Source of the DNA: Symbiodinium sp. CCMP2592 | Taxonomy: Eukaryota; Sar; Dinophyceae; Suessiales; Symbiodiniaceae | Length of the DNA: 64,000 nucleotides | Direction: 5' to 3' | NCBI GenBank assembly: GCA_905221615.1 | Contig: CAJNDT010002902.1 | Coordinates: 186,001 to 250,000, forward strand | In this document: one piece after another, positions 44,107-58,364 of the stretch | How positions within the stretch are numbered: the first letter of the stretch is position 1 | How the letters are laid out: each line of letters opens with the position of its first letter | The notes under the pieces: generated by a model | What the model was told of the DNA's origin: nothing | Seen by the model: the letters and a program-made list of their open reading frames with translations, nothing else | Databases searched by the model: none | Translations under genes and position numbers: made by a program

Positions 44107-44257
44107 CCCCTTCTGTGGAAGGGCTTGGCCTTCCGCTTCAGAGTTTAGTTCACTCACCCCCCGCCTCCAACATTTCTGAGATGTTGCACAAGTCTCCCCT
44201 TCCCGCCCTGTGGGGAAAGGCTTGGGCCTTGAGCCACTGAGTTTAGTTCCCTGCCCC
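44107..44257 (+). repeat. Diverged direct duplication
   Basis: Two copies of a unit of about 53 bp. They share an AAGGGCTTGG/AAAGGCTTGG core, then GAGTTTAGTTC, then a C-rich end. They lie at 44107-44160 and about 44206-44257. Confidence 0.65.
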
Positions 44258-44365
44258 CTTGTGGAATGTTTGGGTGTTTTAGGCTGCAGGGACGAGTGAG
44301 GGGCATTTGGGAGAGGCCCGGCAACGCACAGAACACAACATAAGACAACCATGCCTGCCTTCATA

Positions 44366-44560
44366 CATGCCCACATACGTACGTACCTACTTGCCCGCCT
44401 GCCTGCCTACCTACATACCCACGTGCCCAGATGCCTAGATGCCTACGCACGTGAATACACACGCACATACATACGTACATACATACATACATACGTACAT
44501 ACATACGTACGCACATAAATACATACATCTATATACATACATACATGACATGCACATGTA
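44366..44560. repeat. CATA/CGTA tetranucleotide repeat tract
   Basis: About 195 bp of CATACGTAC, CCTACCTGC and CATACATA-type units. It is imperfect and changes unit type along its length. Confidence 0.85.
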
Positions 44561-44689
44561 TATGCTTGCACCACCGACACACAGAGAGACGGACAGCCAG
44601 ACAGACAAACGGACAAATAGCACGAATACAGGATGATTTCTTGTGACCTAGACAGGCGAGTGCGTGCTGGCATTTAGTTTCAGCTCACG

Positions 44690-44912
44690 CCGCGGCAAGC
44701 ACATGATGCAAATCCTTACAAAGTACTGCAGTGCACAATCGGTCCTGCGCACAGAAGTCTTTGAGAAACTGCTCCTGCAGGCCGTCCACAAAATCGTGCC
44801 AGCTGATCTTGGTCAGGCCACCTCGGCCGTCCAGCCAACACCATCTTGAAAAATGTTGACAACTGCACCGTCCTCTACACACCCGGTCCGACAATCTTTG
44901 TAGCAGCATCAC
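44690..44912 (-). CDS. Candidate exon, possibly EF-hand-like
   Basis: A minus-strand frame contains LDGRGGLTKISWHDFVDGLQ followed by EQFLKDFCAQDRL. The Asp-Gly-rich turn followed by a hydrophobic residue and Trp/Phe resembles a degenerate EF-hand, but the calcium-binding spacing is not canonical. Part of a larger gene; the joins are unresolved. Confidence 0.3.
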
Positions 44913-44999
44913 CGGGATGAAATGCTTTTAGATTTGCAACTTGCAGCTGCATAGGTGCACTCAGCTGCATTGAAGCGAGTCGCAAAAGTACATGTCCCA

Positions 45000-45470
45000 G
45001 AATGCCCTACCACCAATATCGCACAGGCTGGCCACCGCAGCTTCCTCGGACAGCAAAGCTCCAGGCAAGCTGCACGAAAACTACGTCATCACTCTGTGCT
45101 CCCCGTCAGCACGTCTTGGACATGGCTAGTCTGAGTCTATGCAGCAGTAAAACACGAGCCTTCGCATGTGACAGCCACTGCCTCAGGTTGGCTGCGACTC
45201 TGCTCAAAACCAGGTACATACCCGACGTGTACATAGCCCATAGCAAACTTCCGGACGGGCTGCTGCAATGCCTGCATGTGCATCCGTTGCAATGTATGGG
45301 ACCTGCGCTGGCAGGCCAGCTCTTTCCACACCAATTGGACCCAATGCCTGAAGGATCCAGGGATGATTCGTAATTCAGTTTCTGTCGGCAAAAGATGCAT
45401 TTACACGCTGGCCTCGTCGCAGAAAGATTTGCAGTCAGACCGGGAACATCAACCCGCAGCAACTGTTGCA
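45000..45470 (-). CDS. Candidate exons of unknown function
   Basis: Two minus frames hold protein-like pieces: FRHWVQLVWKELACQRRSHT (about 45350) and LSRVAANLRQWLSHAKARVL (about 45200). They lie in different frames, so an intron would separate them. No family was recognised. Confidence 0.3.
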
Positions 45471-45699
45471 AACGCTTTGCCTCGATTTGGCAGCCTAAAG
45501 TTTAGCGGGAACTGCTGGATGCCTGCTGAAACCATGGAAGCGCTGCCAAGGAACGGCGTGTGTTAGCAGTGCCCTATCACCTTTGATGTCGAGGAACACA
45601 AAGTACACGTAGGCATCACCCACCTGACGAGGCCCGCGCGGGCAGCCGGGAGCCCGTGGTGATCCCAAAGGCAGGGCATGCGCTGACACTGGCCTTCCC

Positions 45700-46880
45700 A
45701 CACCAGTCGGAGAAGGCCTCCGGATGTGGCTGCAAGGAATGGGACAAGGGAAGGGGCTCGGGAAATAGGCAGGGGAAGGTATATTTATCAGCCCTGTCGT
45801 GTCTGCAGCCAGCGTGGTCCACGTTGGCTGCTGGCCAAGGGCTCACAAGCTTTTGTCCAGAAGCAATTTTCGCCATTGAATGTCATAACACCGATTTTTT
45901 CCAAATGTGCTGCTTCTGCAAACCGCAGCACTTCGCCGATGCCTTCGAGGCAACGCCATAGATCTTGCAGTCGCCGATATGATCACGCTGGTCGACAAAA
46001 CTACATCGGGTCGCTGCCGTGGCGTCCATGCGGGCTCAGAGAAAAGAAGCAGTTGCCAACATCGGAGCAAACGAGAAAACAATATGCGGGTCCCCTTCAT
46101 GTCTCGACGGCCCGAATTGGGCCGACTTTCTCGGTCTGAACAAATACACACTGCATTCGTGCATCCTAACATAGGTATGCATAGGTGTGCCAAAAGCAAG
46201 AGCTCTTCACAACGGTCGCCTCGAAATCCTCCTCGCAGTCTTGTAGCAAAACTGGTAGCGGAGGAATGCTGGTGCTAGAGCCTAGCGCCCAGGTTTGTGG
46301 ATCCAACAGGCCGTGCTCAAAGCTCAACGAACCTCGCTCACCCGACGCAAGGCTTCCCAAGGCCTGCAAGAGCTGCAGATGTAGCCGAATGCAGCATGAC
46401 GACTGAAACTTGAAGTGCTGCTGGCGAACGTCACCCATGAGCGAACGAAAATGTCGAAGCACGACCTGCAGGCCAGTACTTGAACCCGGAGACATCAAAA
46501 CCAGCAACCTCTTCAAAGAAGGCCTCGTCAAAGTAAGCGGCCAAGGCAAAATCGAGCACGTCATCCGGGTCTGATGCCCCTTGCAACGCGAACTATCTGG
46601 GCCCGATGGGTGCGGTCCGACAACGGTCTCAGGCTCTGAGGACTTCGCGGTCCAGGATTTTTATGAAATCCCGGATGGCTGCGAGCGCTCTGTTGGACAG
46701 CTGTGGCTGTGTGCTGCACAAACTGCCCAGATATCCGACCTGGAATTGCGTCACAAGGTCCCACCAGAAAGCAGACGATCTGCCGTTGCGGATAAGCACT
46801 AAGGCACGCACCGTTCTCTTCAAAAACCCATGTGGTGGGTTCGAATTCTCTGCACACTTGCGCAGCCTGGCAGACACTAG
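45700..46880 (-). CDS. Unidentified multi-exon gene
   Basis: At least four minus-strand exons look coding. They contain FWWDLVTQFQVGYLGSLCST followed by ALAAIRDFIKILDREVLR (46,790-46,630); DPDDVLDFALAAYFDEAFFE (46,575-46,509); VVLRHFRSLMGDVRQQHFKF continuing as an 80-residue helical and loop region (46,465-46,190); and LWRCLEGIGEVLRFAEAAHL (45,960-45,840). The intron between the second and third (46466-46508, 43 nt, GTTGCT...GCAG) restores phase exactly. The last piece may be a separate gene. The protein looks globular and soluble; no family was recognised. Confidence 0.5.
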
Positions 46881-46889
46881 ATAGTTGCG

Positions 46890-48660
46890 ACGTCACACTA
46901 GACAGTCGTGACGTCATGAGCCCGTGAGCCCGCGCAAGGATGTCACAAGCACGATACGTGGAACCAAGCAATGAATCTCTAGCTAATCGCACCGGAAGCT
47001 ACGAGCGGCGTAACAAAATGCTAAATGGTGCCCGGCAGCTGTGTAACGAATGTGCAGCCTGAAGGCCAGGCAGAGTCTCTGGCTTGGCAGCAACATCTGA
47101 GACACCAAGGTTCCCCCCCGCCTCGGGATCCTGCAGCTTTAGCGCTGCAGGCCGGCACAGTGCTTCTGCCAAACCTTCCCAAACCAACTCTGCGTCTCTG
47201 CATAGGGACATCATGCAAGCTAATCAAAACAGGGCGATTCAAGCAGTCTGACAAGCTTGTGGCGCCTCAGCCGTTGAAAGAAGCCAGAAGAACCATCAAA
47301 GTGCATTTGGTTGCAAAGTGCCTCTCGACAATCAGCGATAGCCAATGAACCACTTCCGGTATTGTCGGCTTCATGGTGAGCGGGCCTTGTAAGAGTATAT
47401 GCAGGCCTCCAGCCCACAAAGGAAAAAACGTCGACACCCAGCAGGCTTCCGCTGCGTCGTGCCGCTTGAACAAGCAAAGGCTGCGGCCGGACAATCTCAT
47501 ATCCCCCCCTGCATGTTTTTTTCCACAGGAGCTCTCTGGCGCCGCATCGGCTTCGATAAACTCCAAAAACGAAGATCTCAGCCCTCGGTCCTTCGGCCTC
47601 TCCTGCATCCCTGCATGCGGCATCGGCTTCGTTTCCACGTATTCTTGGCTTCCCGCTGAAGCTCTTCTCCGTGAGGCAGCCGGCGCTGTGCAGCACCTCA
47701 CGAAACCACCACCCCTCCCGTCCGACACCCGCGGGGCCTAAACCTGGGTGCCTGTAGCGAACCCATTACCAGCTCAGAGTCGGGAAGCTCGGAGCTAGTC
47801 TGCAACTCCTGCGCACAGGAGGATCTGTATCCTGAAATGAACAAGCACTGACTTGCACTGGTCTTAGCAGTCTTAGGGCCATGCCTGCTCCATCTGCAGG
47901 AAGTGCTTGTCGATGTCTTCACTGATGCACTCCCAGAGCTCAGGACGGCTGGAGCTGTCTCGGTTTGGAGACGAGTCCGAGGAGTCTCTTCGCCTTTGCT
48001 CCGCTTTGCTCCGCTTTGCTGGGCCACTGGCCATGGCCGAGGCCCTCGAAAGCCTGGGCCAGGACCAGCACCTGCCACGGGGAGACGCGATTCGCACACG
48101 TCGCTTAGCAGACGCACAGAGCCTCCTTCGGCCGAGCCTGGGGCATAGCCTAAGCACCAAAAGCGGTCATCGGCATAAGCCCCGCCACTTGCACGCCTCG
48201 ATCGCGGCAAAACCCACTGCGTCCAGCAAGGGAGGCGTCGATGCAACGGATTGCGCGGAGGACCACCTCAGCATGCCGTAGACAACCCGCCAGCCGCCCG
48301 AGCCTTCCCTCAGGGAAGTCCAAGTGCAAGAGAAAAACGCAATGCCGACCAGGCCCTGGAACTGGAATCCTGGGCGGGGTAAACAGCTGCCCCAACATCG
48401 CTCCAGCTGTGCCATGCTTTTCCCACTCAGCTCCGAACCTGAAATTCGCCTTTGCACTTCACCCAGAGATTGGCCAAAGATGACCTCTTGGCTCCGAGCG
48501 CTTCCCGCGCTTCCCGAGCTCGGCATCTGCTACTTCTGCGAGTGCGGGGCCGGTTCGTGCGAAGACTCGAAGCTCGCAGGTTTCCACAGCCTCACTTGGC
48601 ATTTTGAAACCCTCTAAGTGAACAGCCACTGACAGCTACTGGAACTGGTGCTTCACACTG
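46890..48660. other. Candidate minus-strand exons without recognised function
   Basis: Pieces that read as protein: IPEVVHWLSLIVERHFATKC (about 47,340), and RPELWECISEDIDKHFLQME (about 47,900), which ends at a stop at 47,873 after a Lys/Arg/Ser-rich stretch. A (GCTTTGCTCC)-type triplicate lies at 47,993-48,020. The joins could not be made. Confidence 0.35.
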
Positions 48661-49028
48661 CTTTGGTCAAGACATGTTTGCCAAAGCTTGCGGAGAGAGC
48701 TCTGCCTTCCAGTCTTCGTGACACTTCGAGCAAAGAGCAGAAGCGCACAACCTGAGTGCCAGACGATTCGTGCCTGTCCAGCTTCACCCATGGACCCAAG
48801 CAGCATGGCACCGTTGTACTCCGGGCGACTAAGTGCTCATGACAGGTTCGACCTAGGTGCACCACTGCTTGCGCAAAAACACAGCGACATCCAGAAAGCA
48901 ACGTCTGCAATTCAAGAGCACCAATATCTTAGGACGGCGGAAGGCTGCATCGTTTTGGTTTTGCAGAAGCGGTAAACGATATCAGGAGCTAGCGTCGGCA
49001 CCAGAACGATCGGTCACTCGGCCATCTC

Positions 49029-51690
<2,662 letters not shown>

Positions 51691-51699
51691 CTCATATGA

Positions 51700-52640
51700 C
51701 GAGCCTCTACTCGGCGGTAGCAGAGCATTTTCCTAACTGATCGAGCACTGTCCCAAGGCATCCAGTTCGCATGGAGCGAGAGCTTGCCAAAGGCCAGTCT
51801 CTGGCAGAGCTCCATACTCACAGAAAGATCGGCCTCCGCTGCTTTCAAAAGCTGCTAGCAGAACCTCCTTTCTCAATGGGATCTGTATCCTGATATGCAG
51901 GCAAGCAACAGAAAACGATGAAGGTTCCGGCAGGCTTTTTGAGGTGCGGGATTGCTAACCTTGCAGAGCACGCCCGACATTCATCATATTCATGCGATGC
52001 CAACCTTCACGAGCACAGTGTGCAGTTCCGCTCTTGAGGTGAGAAACTCCAACTCCTCGGGTAGCCGAACATCACCACTTCCCGAAGCGGTGCGTAAGCC
52101 ACGGCAAGAGAAGCGCGTCTCGAGCGAAGGTCCGACGATTTCTAGCACTTCCACATCTATGCCGACCTTCCAATTCCAAATCAAACAATGCGGGTCACGG
52201 TCAGCGTACTAAGCTTAGCCGAGGAGAAGGTGAGGAATTGCGTTTTGGGCTCTGTCTCCAGCCTCAGCACCGTCAGCTGGAGCACTTGCTTCCTTGTCGA
52301 TCTGGCCCGGCGGCTGCAAAAGTACACGTGAAGAGCCATCAGGTGAGATGTCGATAACACCTGATTGGGCGCCGGGCTTGGCAAGACTTTGTATATTTCA
52401 TCTACGCCACAAACTCTCAAAACTCTCTTTGGCAACTGCATGCCGCCTCCCGACCCCGATTTCCACGTCCTTACGTCTTCCAGGAGGTCATATCCTGACA
52501 GGGTACTAGCCGCTGAACCTGCCGTTGCTGTTGGCTGCCACAGGCATTGTCTCCTTTCTCGTCGGGCGAATCGGGCGCTGGTGTTGGTGTTGTTGGGTGT
52601 GTCGGCTGATTGTCCTGCTGTCGCAATCTGCACAAGCAAC
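51700..52640 (-). CDS. Candidate upstream exons of the FKBP/TPR gene or a neighbour
   Basis: Minus frames contain MELCQRLAFGKLSLHANWMP (about 51,820), LPEELEFLTSRAELHTVLVK (about 52,050), VIDISPDGSSRVLLQPPGQ (about 52,350) and YDLLEDVRTWKSGSGGGMQL (about 52,500). They look coding but are in different frames. Their relation to the FKBP/TPR exons is inferred only from orientation and distance. Confidence 0.35.
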
Positions 52641-55230
52641 TACAACGAAAGATGACGAAAGCATACCTGTCCTCGACTGGTGGCGTCTGCTTGCCAGCTG
52701 AGCTTGAAGAGCCTGCATTGACAGGACACAAACCCAACATCCCATGCGATGGGAAGACATAAGCATGGCACCCACTGCTGGCGACTGGTCCGTTCGCCGC
52801 CTGTCTGGAGCCTGAGCCTGCATGGGGAACTCTCGAATCGAAGGATTCAAGGTCAGCTGAATCAGTTGATGCCAATCCGCCTCGCCCGTCAAACCAGCAA
52901 AGCACCCGCACGCTGTCCCCATTGCGCACCGACGTTCAGCTCTGACAGCCCGCAAAGGTCCAAGGTGCAAGTCAGACCTACTCGAACGAACTCTGATATG
53001 CTCTGCCACTGCTCGTGAGTGCTGCATGCGCCGTAGGTGAAACGTTGCTCAGCGTGACGTGTCGACTTCAGCCAAACTAGCACACATCGAGCAAGCGGAG
53101 TCCTGGTGTGCAACTGCAAAAGCATGCGAGAGCTGCGTGCATCTGGGAAGATGGCAATCCCTGCGCTTCGAAGCTATCGGCCTGACCAGAATACGAACTC
53201 GGTTCAACGATGTCTGCACCAACACCTTTGAAAGAGATGAGCATCTGCTGGGTGCGTACTCGCTGCACCCTCGGCAGCCTCAAGGCACTGTTGTGCCCTT
53301 CGCGCAGCAGCCCTCGAGACAGTGCCGCCGGCATGGAGCTCAGTGGCGGGCTCCTGGACAAGAAGGAAGCGCACGGAACACAGCGAGGCCCTTGGTTTGG
53401 GCCCCGGCCTGCCCAACGTTGCCGAGCTCTTGGGGAGTTAGCCTTCCATCCCCGCAGAGAGCAAGTGAAACTGCAGAGAAGACAAGCTCTCGGATGCCGG
53501 AACGGCACAGAAGCAAAAGCGGGGTCGTTGCGAATTGGCGACATGTGAGACTAGACGGAGGTCGTCTAGGGCCGTTGCTCCTTCCGTTTTCGGACTCCGT
53601 CTGTATCTGTCTACTTGGTCGGCATGCGACGGACCTCGGCGAGACCGCGACGGCCGCAGACGAGGGCACCTCTGGCAAACACCAGCCTCGCCAGGGATTC
53701 GCAGTCTGACTTCCCAATCACACCGCAACCGTGCCCAACCTGATGACTCCAGCTTCCCGAACGCTCGACCTGCAGCGCAAAGTGTGTTGCGGCAACACAA
53801 CCAACCGCACCAGCAGTGGTATCCGAATATGCTTACTGATGATAAATCATGCCTGTCCCGGTCGCCCAGAGCAGACCAACTGGCAAACTTACGCAAGAAA
53901 ACTTAATTCTGTTCAGATTCTCGGACGAGAGGTGCGGACAAAAAGCTAGCACGTCTCCCGGCAGCACTCGATTCGGTGACTCGGTGATTCTGACACGCCG
54001 GCATGGCGCCACACCGTACATGTCCAGCTGCCGCTTCGCAGCATTCTTCGCAGCTTCATTGCGACGGTTCTATTCAATCAACGTGTCCCCGTGTGAGGTC
54101 TTGAGACATGTCTCCATCTTGACATCTGGTGTCAAAGTGGCCAAAGGGCACAGCAAATGACGCCTGGGGGCAGCATAGCAGAAAGCTGCTACAGTGCAAC
54201 AGAACATCAACTCAGGAAGGAGCTCATGTTTGCAACGTCCTGCCCACCGGGGCCAGCAATGACCTCCTGCGACCGCAGGGAAGCCTTGCCGGAGGAACGC
54301 TTGACGCTTGGAGTGGCAAGTCCATGATCATACTCTGAGGCCGCAGCAACGGCGGAGGGTGGCCAGTCTTGGCTCTGCGATGTTCTCGGAGACTGTCCAA
54401 TGCTCGCCAGCTCCTGCCAAGGAAGAGGCAGCCTTTCTCGCATGGACGCGTCCATCGCTCTGAGCATCGCATGGAGTTTTGCCCGTCCCGTGGGTGGATC
54501 TCGTCTACCTCAAAGCTCCGAAGCATCAAAACTGCCCTTCCACATGAGACCCTTACGACGCATCTGAAGCGGTGGCACGAGCACACAGTATCGACGAAAG
54601 GGATTCGAAGAACGACCTCAAAGGATGTCTTGGTAGGTTTCGGCTGAACAGTTTCTCTTGTGCTTCCGAGGCATTGTCGCATCCCAAGGCTCGAATTTGG
54701 CGAGGGCTTGGCCTGAATCGCAATTGCAAGCTCCACGAAAGCACCGAAATAGTAAACACCCGAATGTTGAGTCAGGTGCCACTATTTGCCAGCCTTAGGC
54801 GAACCAGATGGGAGTCGTCTTACCGGAGCACACCGGTCAAACATCACTGAGGTGTATGGAGCCATGCATCCCTTCAATCATCGCGGCAAGCAGGCAAAAC
54901 CACCCGAGGACCCTGCCCTTGCAGTGTGAAATTTCGCACGACTCCCGCTCACCTCCAGCATGCACGAAGCATCACGAAAACCAGGGTGACGTTGAATTTC
55001 GCCAGCCCTGACTTCATCAGATGTGCCTTGCAACAGCAGCTTCCAAAGCAAGCGTGTCCTAGTCAGGGGCATGTTCTCAGTCGGCAGTCTGCTTGGAAAG
55101 GTTCCGGCTGGCGACATTCAGCTGAGCACCGAGCCACAGAACCGGGCGCTGCAGAATCTCAAGACAGGTTTGCGGTGCCTTCGACCATCAGGACTGGTTC
55201 AGCTTGAGACAGGAAATCACGAAAGGGTGA
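52640..55230. other. No recognised gene
   Basis: Frames are open on both strands for 100-200 codons in places (53059-53709 plus, 53896-53438 minus), but neither has a motif and they shadow each other. No repeat or RNA gene was seen. Confidence 0.4.
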
Positions 55231-55235
55231 GCGGT

Positions 55236-55958
55236 CTACGATAAGTCATTATAAGTCACCGAAGCCTTCAATACTTCGAGGGGGAGGGGCAGGGACCTCC
55301 GTACAGGCCCTCCCTTAGGCCCGTTTCGCTTCAATCGAATGGTTCCAAGAGTTTGATTTCGCCTGACAAGAACTTCTGCGAGCTCGGAGAAGCTTTCTGG
55401 CGTCACTCTCTTGCAAGGGGCGGTAGCATCGGCACCTTGAGCGTCGAGTTCGTTGATAAGCAGCCTCGCCAACCACTCCACGTACTAGTAGCTGCTTCAC
55501 TGCTGATGTTTCGACGTGGCCAACCATTCTCGAGCTTGGTGGCCTGCACCGAGTGGCAGTAGAGGTCGCTGGCACCTCGTTCATGCAGCCTCAGTCAAAC
55601 ACCGTCCAACAATCCCTACACCTGGAAGCTCCATGAACAGAAATTGCCCCGGCTGTTGAAACTTCAAGAAGACTCTGAAGAGCTGCGGCAATGCAATGTC
55701 CGCTTGGAAACATGCCTTCAAGCTCTCCCCACCTTCTGATAGGAAAGCCAGAGACAGGCAGCCCTCTTTGGGGCTGCTCGATTCAGTGTGCTGGGTCTGC
55801 CGCGGATGGCAAGCCACCTCCTGACTCGTCCACAGTAGCGGCTGGCTCACTTGCTCGCAGCCACAAGGAGAAGCTCTGCTGGGTTTGTGCCTGGAACATG
55901 ACACATCATGAGACACGCGTGGCAGCATGGCACAGTTGCAGGCCTCGCTCTCCAGCAA
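55236..55958 (-). CDS. Candidate exons of unknown function
   Basis: Two minus pieces look coding: ACFQADIALPQLFRVFLKFQ followed by PGQFLFMELPGVG (about 55,730-55,600), and SFSELAEVLVRRNQTLGTIR (about 55,400-55,340). The second resembles a leucine-rich-repeat-like alternation but is too short to assign. The joins are unresolved. Confidence 0.35.
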
Positions 55959-55959
55959 A

Positions 55960-58360
55960 GATGCACGGCAAGAGCTTCGGTCTGGAAGTGCCTGGAATTT
56001 CGAAACTCCAACTCCTTGCCTTGCACGGAGCAGCCCTCAGACCCATGCACGGGCGCGGCGGGCGTGGCAGGCCACCTCGACTCCAGGCCTCAGCCGCACT
56101 GCGAGTCAGGGGCACAGGGAAAAGGAAGCCCTCTCCGTTCTCACTCCGTTTTAGGGCCTCTCGGCTGTCAATGAAGGTCGTGGGACAGTTTCCGGTAAGC
56201 TTGCGCTATGCTTCCGTTGTCGACGTTTCGCATTTGTGCGACAGTAAGCATTCGAGCGCGGAGGAGAAAACGAGGCTCGGAAGTCCGAGAACGTCCGATG
56301 GTTGCATGGGTGTCTCGGTGTGAGGAAGCAAGGACCCTCGCAGAGCAAGCGGGACCTGGGCTCGCAAACATCGTTGCTGGACATGTTGGAACAGGGCGTG
56401 TGCTTGTGGTCTTCTCTCTTCCTCCACCCCTGCCTGTAGCCTCGACTTGGCAGTCCTTGTTCAGGTTCTGCTTTTATGTCGCCAAGAGCTGAGGCTGCGA
56501 CAGAAGGTACAGCAAGATCAGCATGGCCGCGGGGGCAGCCTGGAAGTGGCATGCTGGCCCGCTGAACTTCTTCATGTCTTCTAGACACAAGAGGCACTCA
56601 GCTTGCATTATTCAGGGTTTCGGCGCGGCTCAAGGATCTGGAGGCCAAGCAAACTACATCCTGCCTCGGAGATTAAGTAGTACGGCAGGATCAAGGCACA
56701 AGGCCAGAACTGCCTCAGAAGACTATCGGCCATGGGCACGGCTGAGCACATGCTCCGTCAATTTCAGCCGAGCCACTTGTTGGCACAGAACAAATAGAGA
56801 ATGCAGGCGGAGCGGAACAAGAACGACGCCACGCAAGCAGTCACCACGGCCCAAACGCGGAAAACACCTTGAGACAGCATGTTCCACGTTTGATGTCTGC
56901 ACTAGTCGCAGGAACTCATGTGTCGTCAACAGACAGATATCGGCATTTGTTCTCTGACATCCGCTGCGAGTTAAATGCGAGCCCCAATCCGATTCTGGAT
57001 AGGTCCCGAAAAAAGGGCCTTGCACTGTTCCGCACGAAGACGAAGGACGAAGGCAAGTAGGTGCAGCCCAGACTCTCCCCAACACGGCCTCAACTTGGGT
57101 TGAACAAGGTACCGGGAGATTCTCCGGGCTCCTGGCATGTGAATGGAAGTTCTGTGGCGCTCCGGACTTTCAGGCTCCATTCAGCATATTCTGACTGGCC
57201 TGTCCACTGCAGAGCTTGCCTGAAAGCAGGCTGCACCGGATGTAGCCCGTCATCGAACCACACGCAGGCGATGATCAGAAACTGCTTTTTGCCGCAGAGC
57301 GTTTCGTCATATGGCATATGGTACAGGGGCCATGGCTTGCTGCTACGCAGGAGCGCGAGAAGCACAATAAGTTTTTGTACAACACGTCATGCTGCGGGCA
57401 GTTGAGGCCTCATTGCCCTCAGTCTATGTAACGTTCAAGTGCATTAGCTCGTCAGATTCGCGGCTGGGTCATGTTTCAAACCATATCTCCCAGACGCGTT
57501 TCCTGGATGCTCGTGGGATGTGCATCGCGCCAGCTTCAGTCCTCCAAGCCCGCAAGGCTCCTGGGAAAGTCATCTCTGCGATGGAGAGGAACATGCCGCT
57601 AGTCAGTCACATCACGGGCGGTATCATTGCAGCTTGGGTGCCTTGCGACTTTCTGTTGCAAGCTAAATTGGTCGACGTCCACGCTCAAATCTCTGTTCTT
57701 TTGGCGCCGTCCCTGTATGATGAAGCTTTGCTCATCCACCTGACAGAGCAAAGCGCACGTTATAGCGAACCCATTGCAATCATGCCAACCCGGAAATGAA
57801 GACGTTTGCCTAAATGACTTTCGCAGCCACCCTCGCCTCTGCTTCTTCGGAGATCGGTGAAATTGGGCAAGTGCGCGACTCGGGCTGCTCTGACATTGCT
57901 TCATCTGAACGACGAAACCTCGCACACATCAGCTGAAGCCCCTCCCCAACATTTTGCGATGACTACGTGCGAGCGAAGAACAGCTCCTGTGTTGTGGAGT
58001 TCAGGGACCTCGACGGGCTACTTCGCAGTGACCTGTCCGTGACTGGCCTGGTGCTTAAACCACCAGCCGATGTGGATGGCGCCTCATTGCAGGACTGTTC
58101 CGGACCTCTGAGAGCACTTCTGTCGCAGCCGCCGCTGCAGCTGTTGCAGCAGCTGTTGCTGTTGCCACCTCTAGCGGTACATGAGCAGCTGATCAGCCCC
58201 TCAGCCTTTGACTGAAAAAACTGCAGAGGTGCAGAATCGGATTCCATCGATTGTAGTGAGGGTGCAAGAACACTCACCAGCTGCTGATGTGCACGAAGTT
58301 CACTGGATACCTCGGCACCGATACGGTCAAGAAGGCAACGCCCATCGAAATTAAGTTCAA
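55960..58360. other. No firmly recognised gene
   Basis: Two plus-strand frames deserve mention: 57389-57799 (MERNMPLVSHITGGIIAAWV) and 57967-58215 (VVEFRDLDGLLRSDLSVTGL, then a Leu/Gln tract). A minus frame at about 56,235-56,168 (SIAQAYRKLSHDLH) is weakly J-domain-like. None is supported by a second motif. Confidence 0.35.
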
Positions 58361-58364
58361 GCTC

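Noticed and set aside
44435-44673. Cys/Tyr/Val-rich ORFs at 44.4-44.7 kb
   Set aside because: Produced by the CATA/CGTA tetranucleotide tract.
46845-46866. GGTTCGAATTC resembling a tRNA B box
   Set aside because: No cloverleaf or A box could be formed around it, and it lies in sequence that reads as protein.
56168-56371. J-domain-like piece SIAQAYRKLSHDLH on the minus strand
   Set aside because: The HPD tripeptide is absent, a stop follows at once, and no matching next exon was found.
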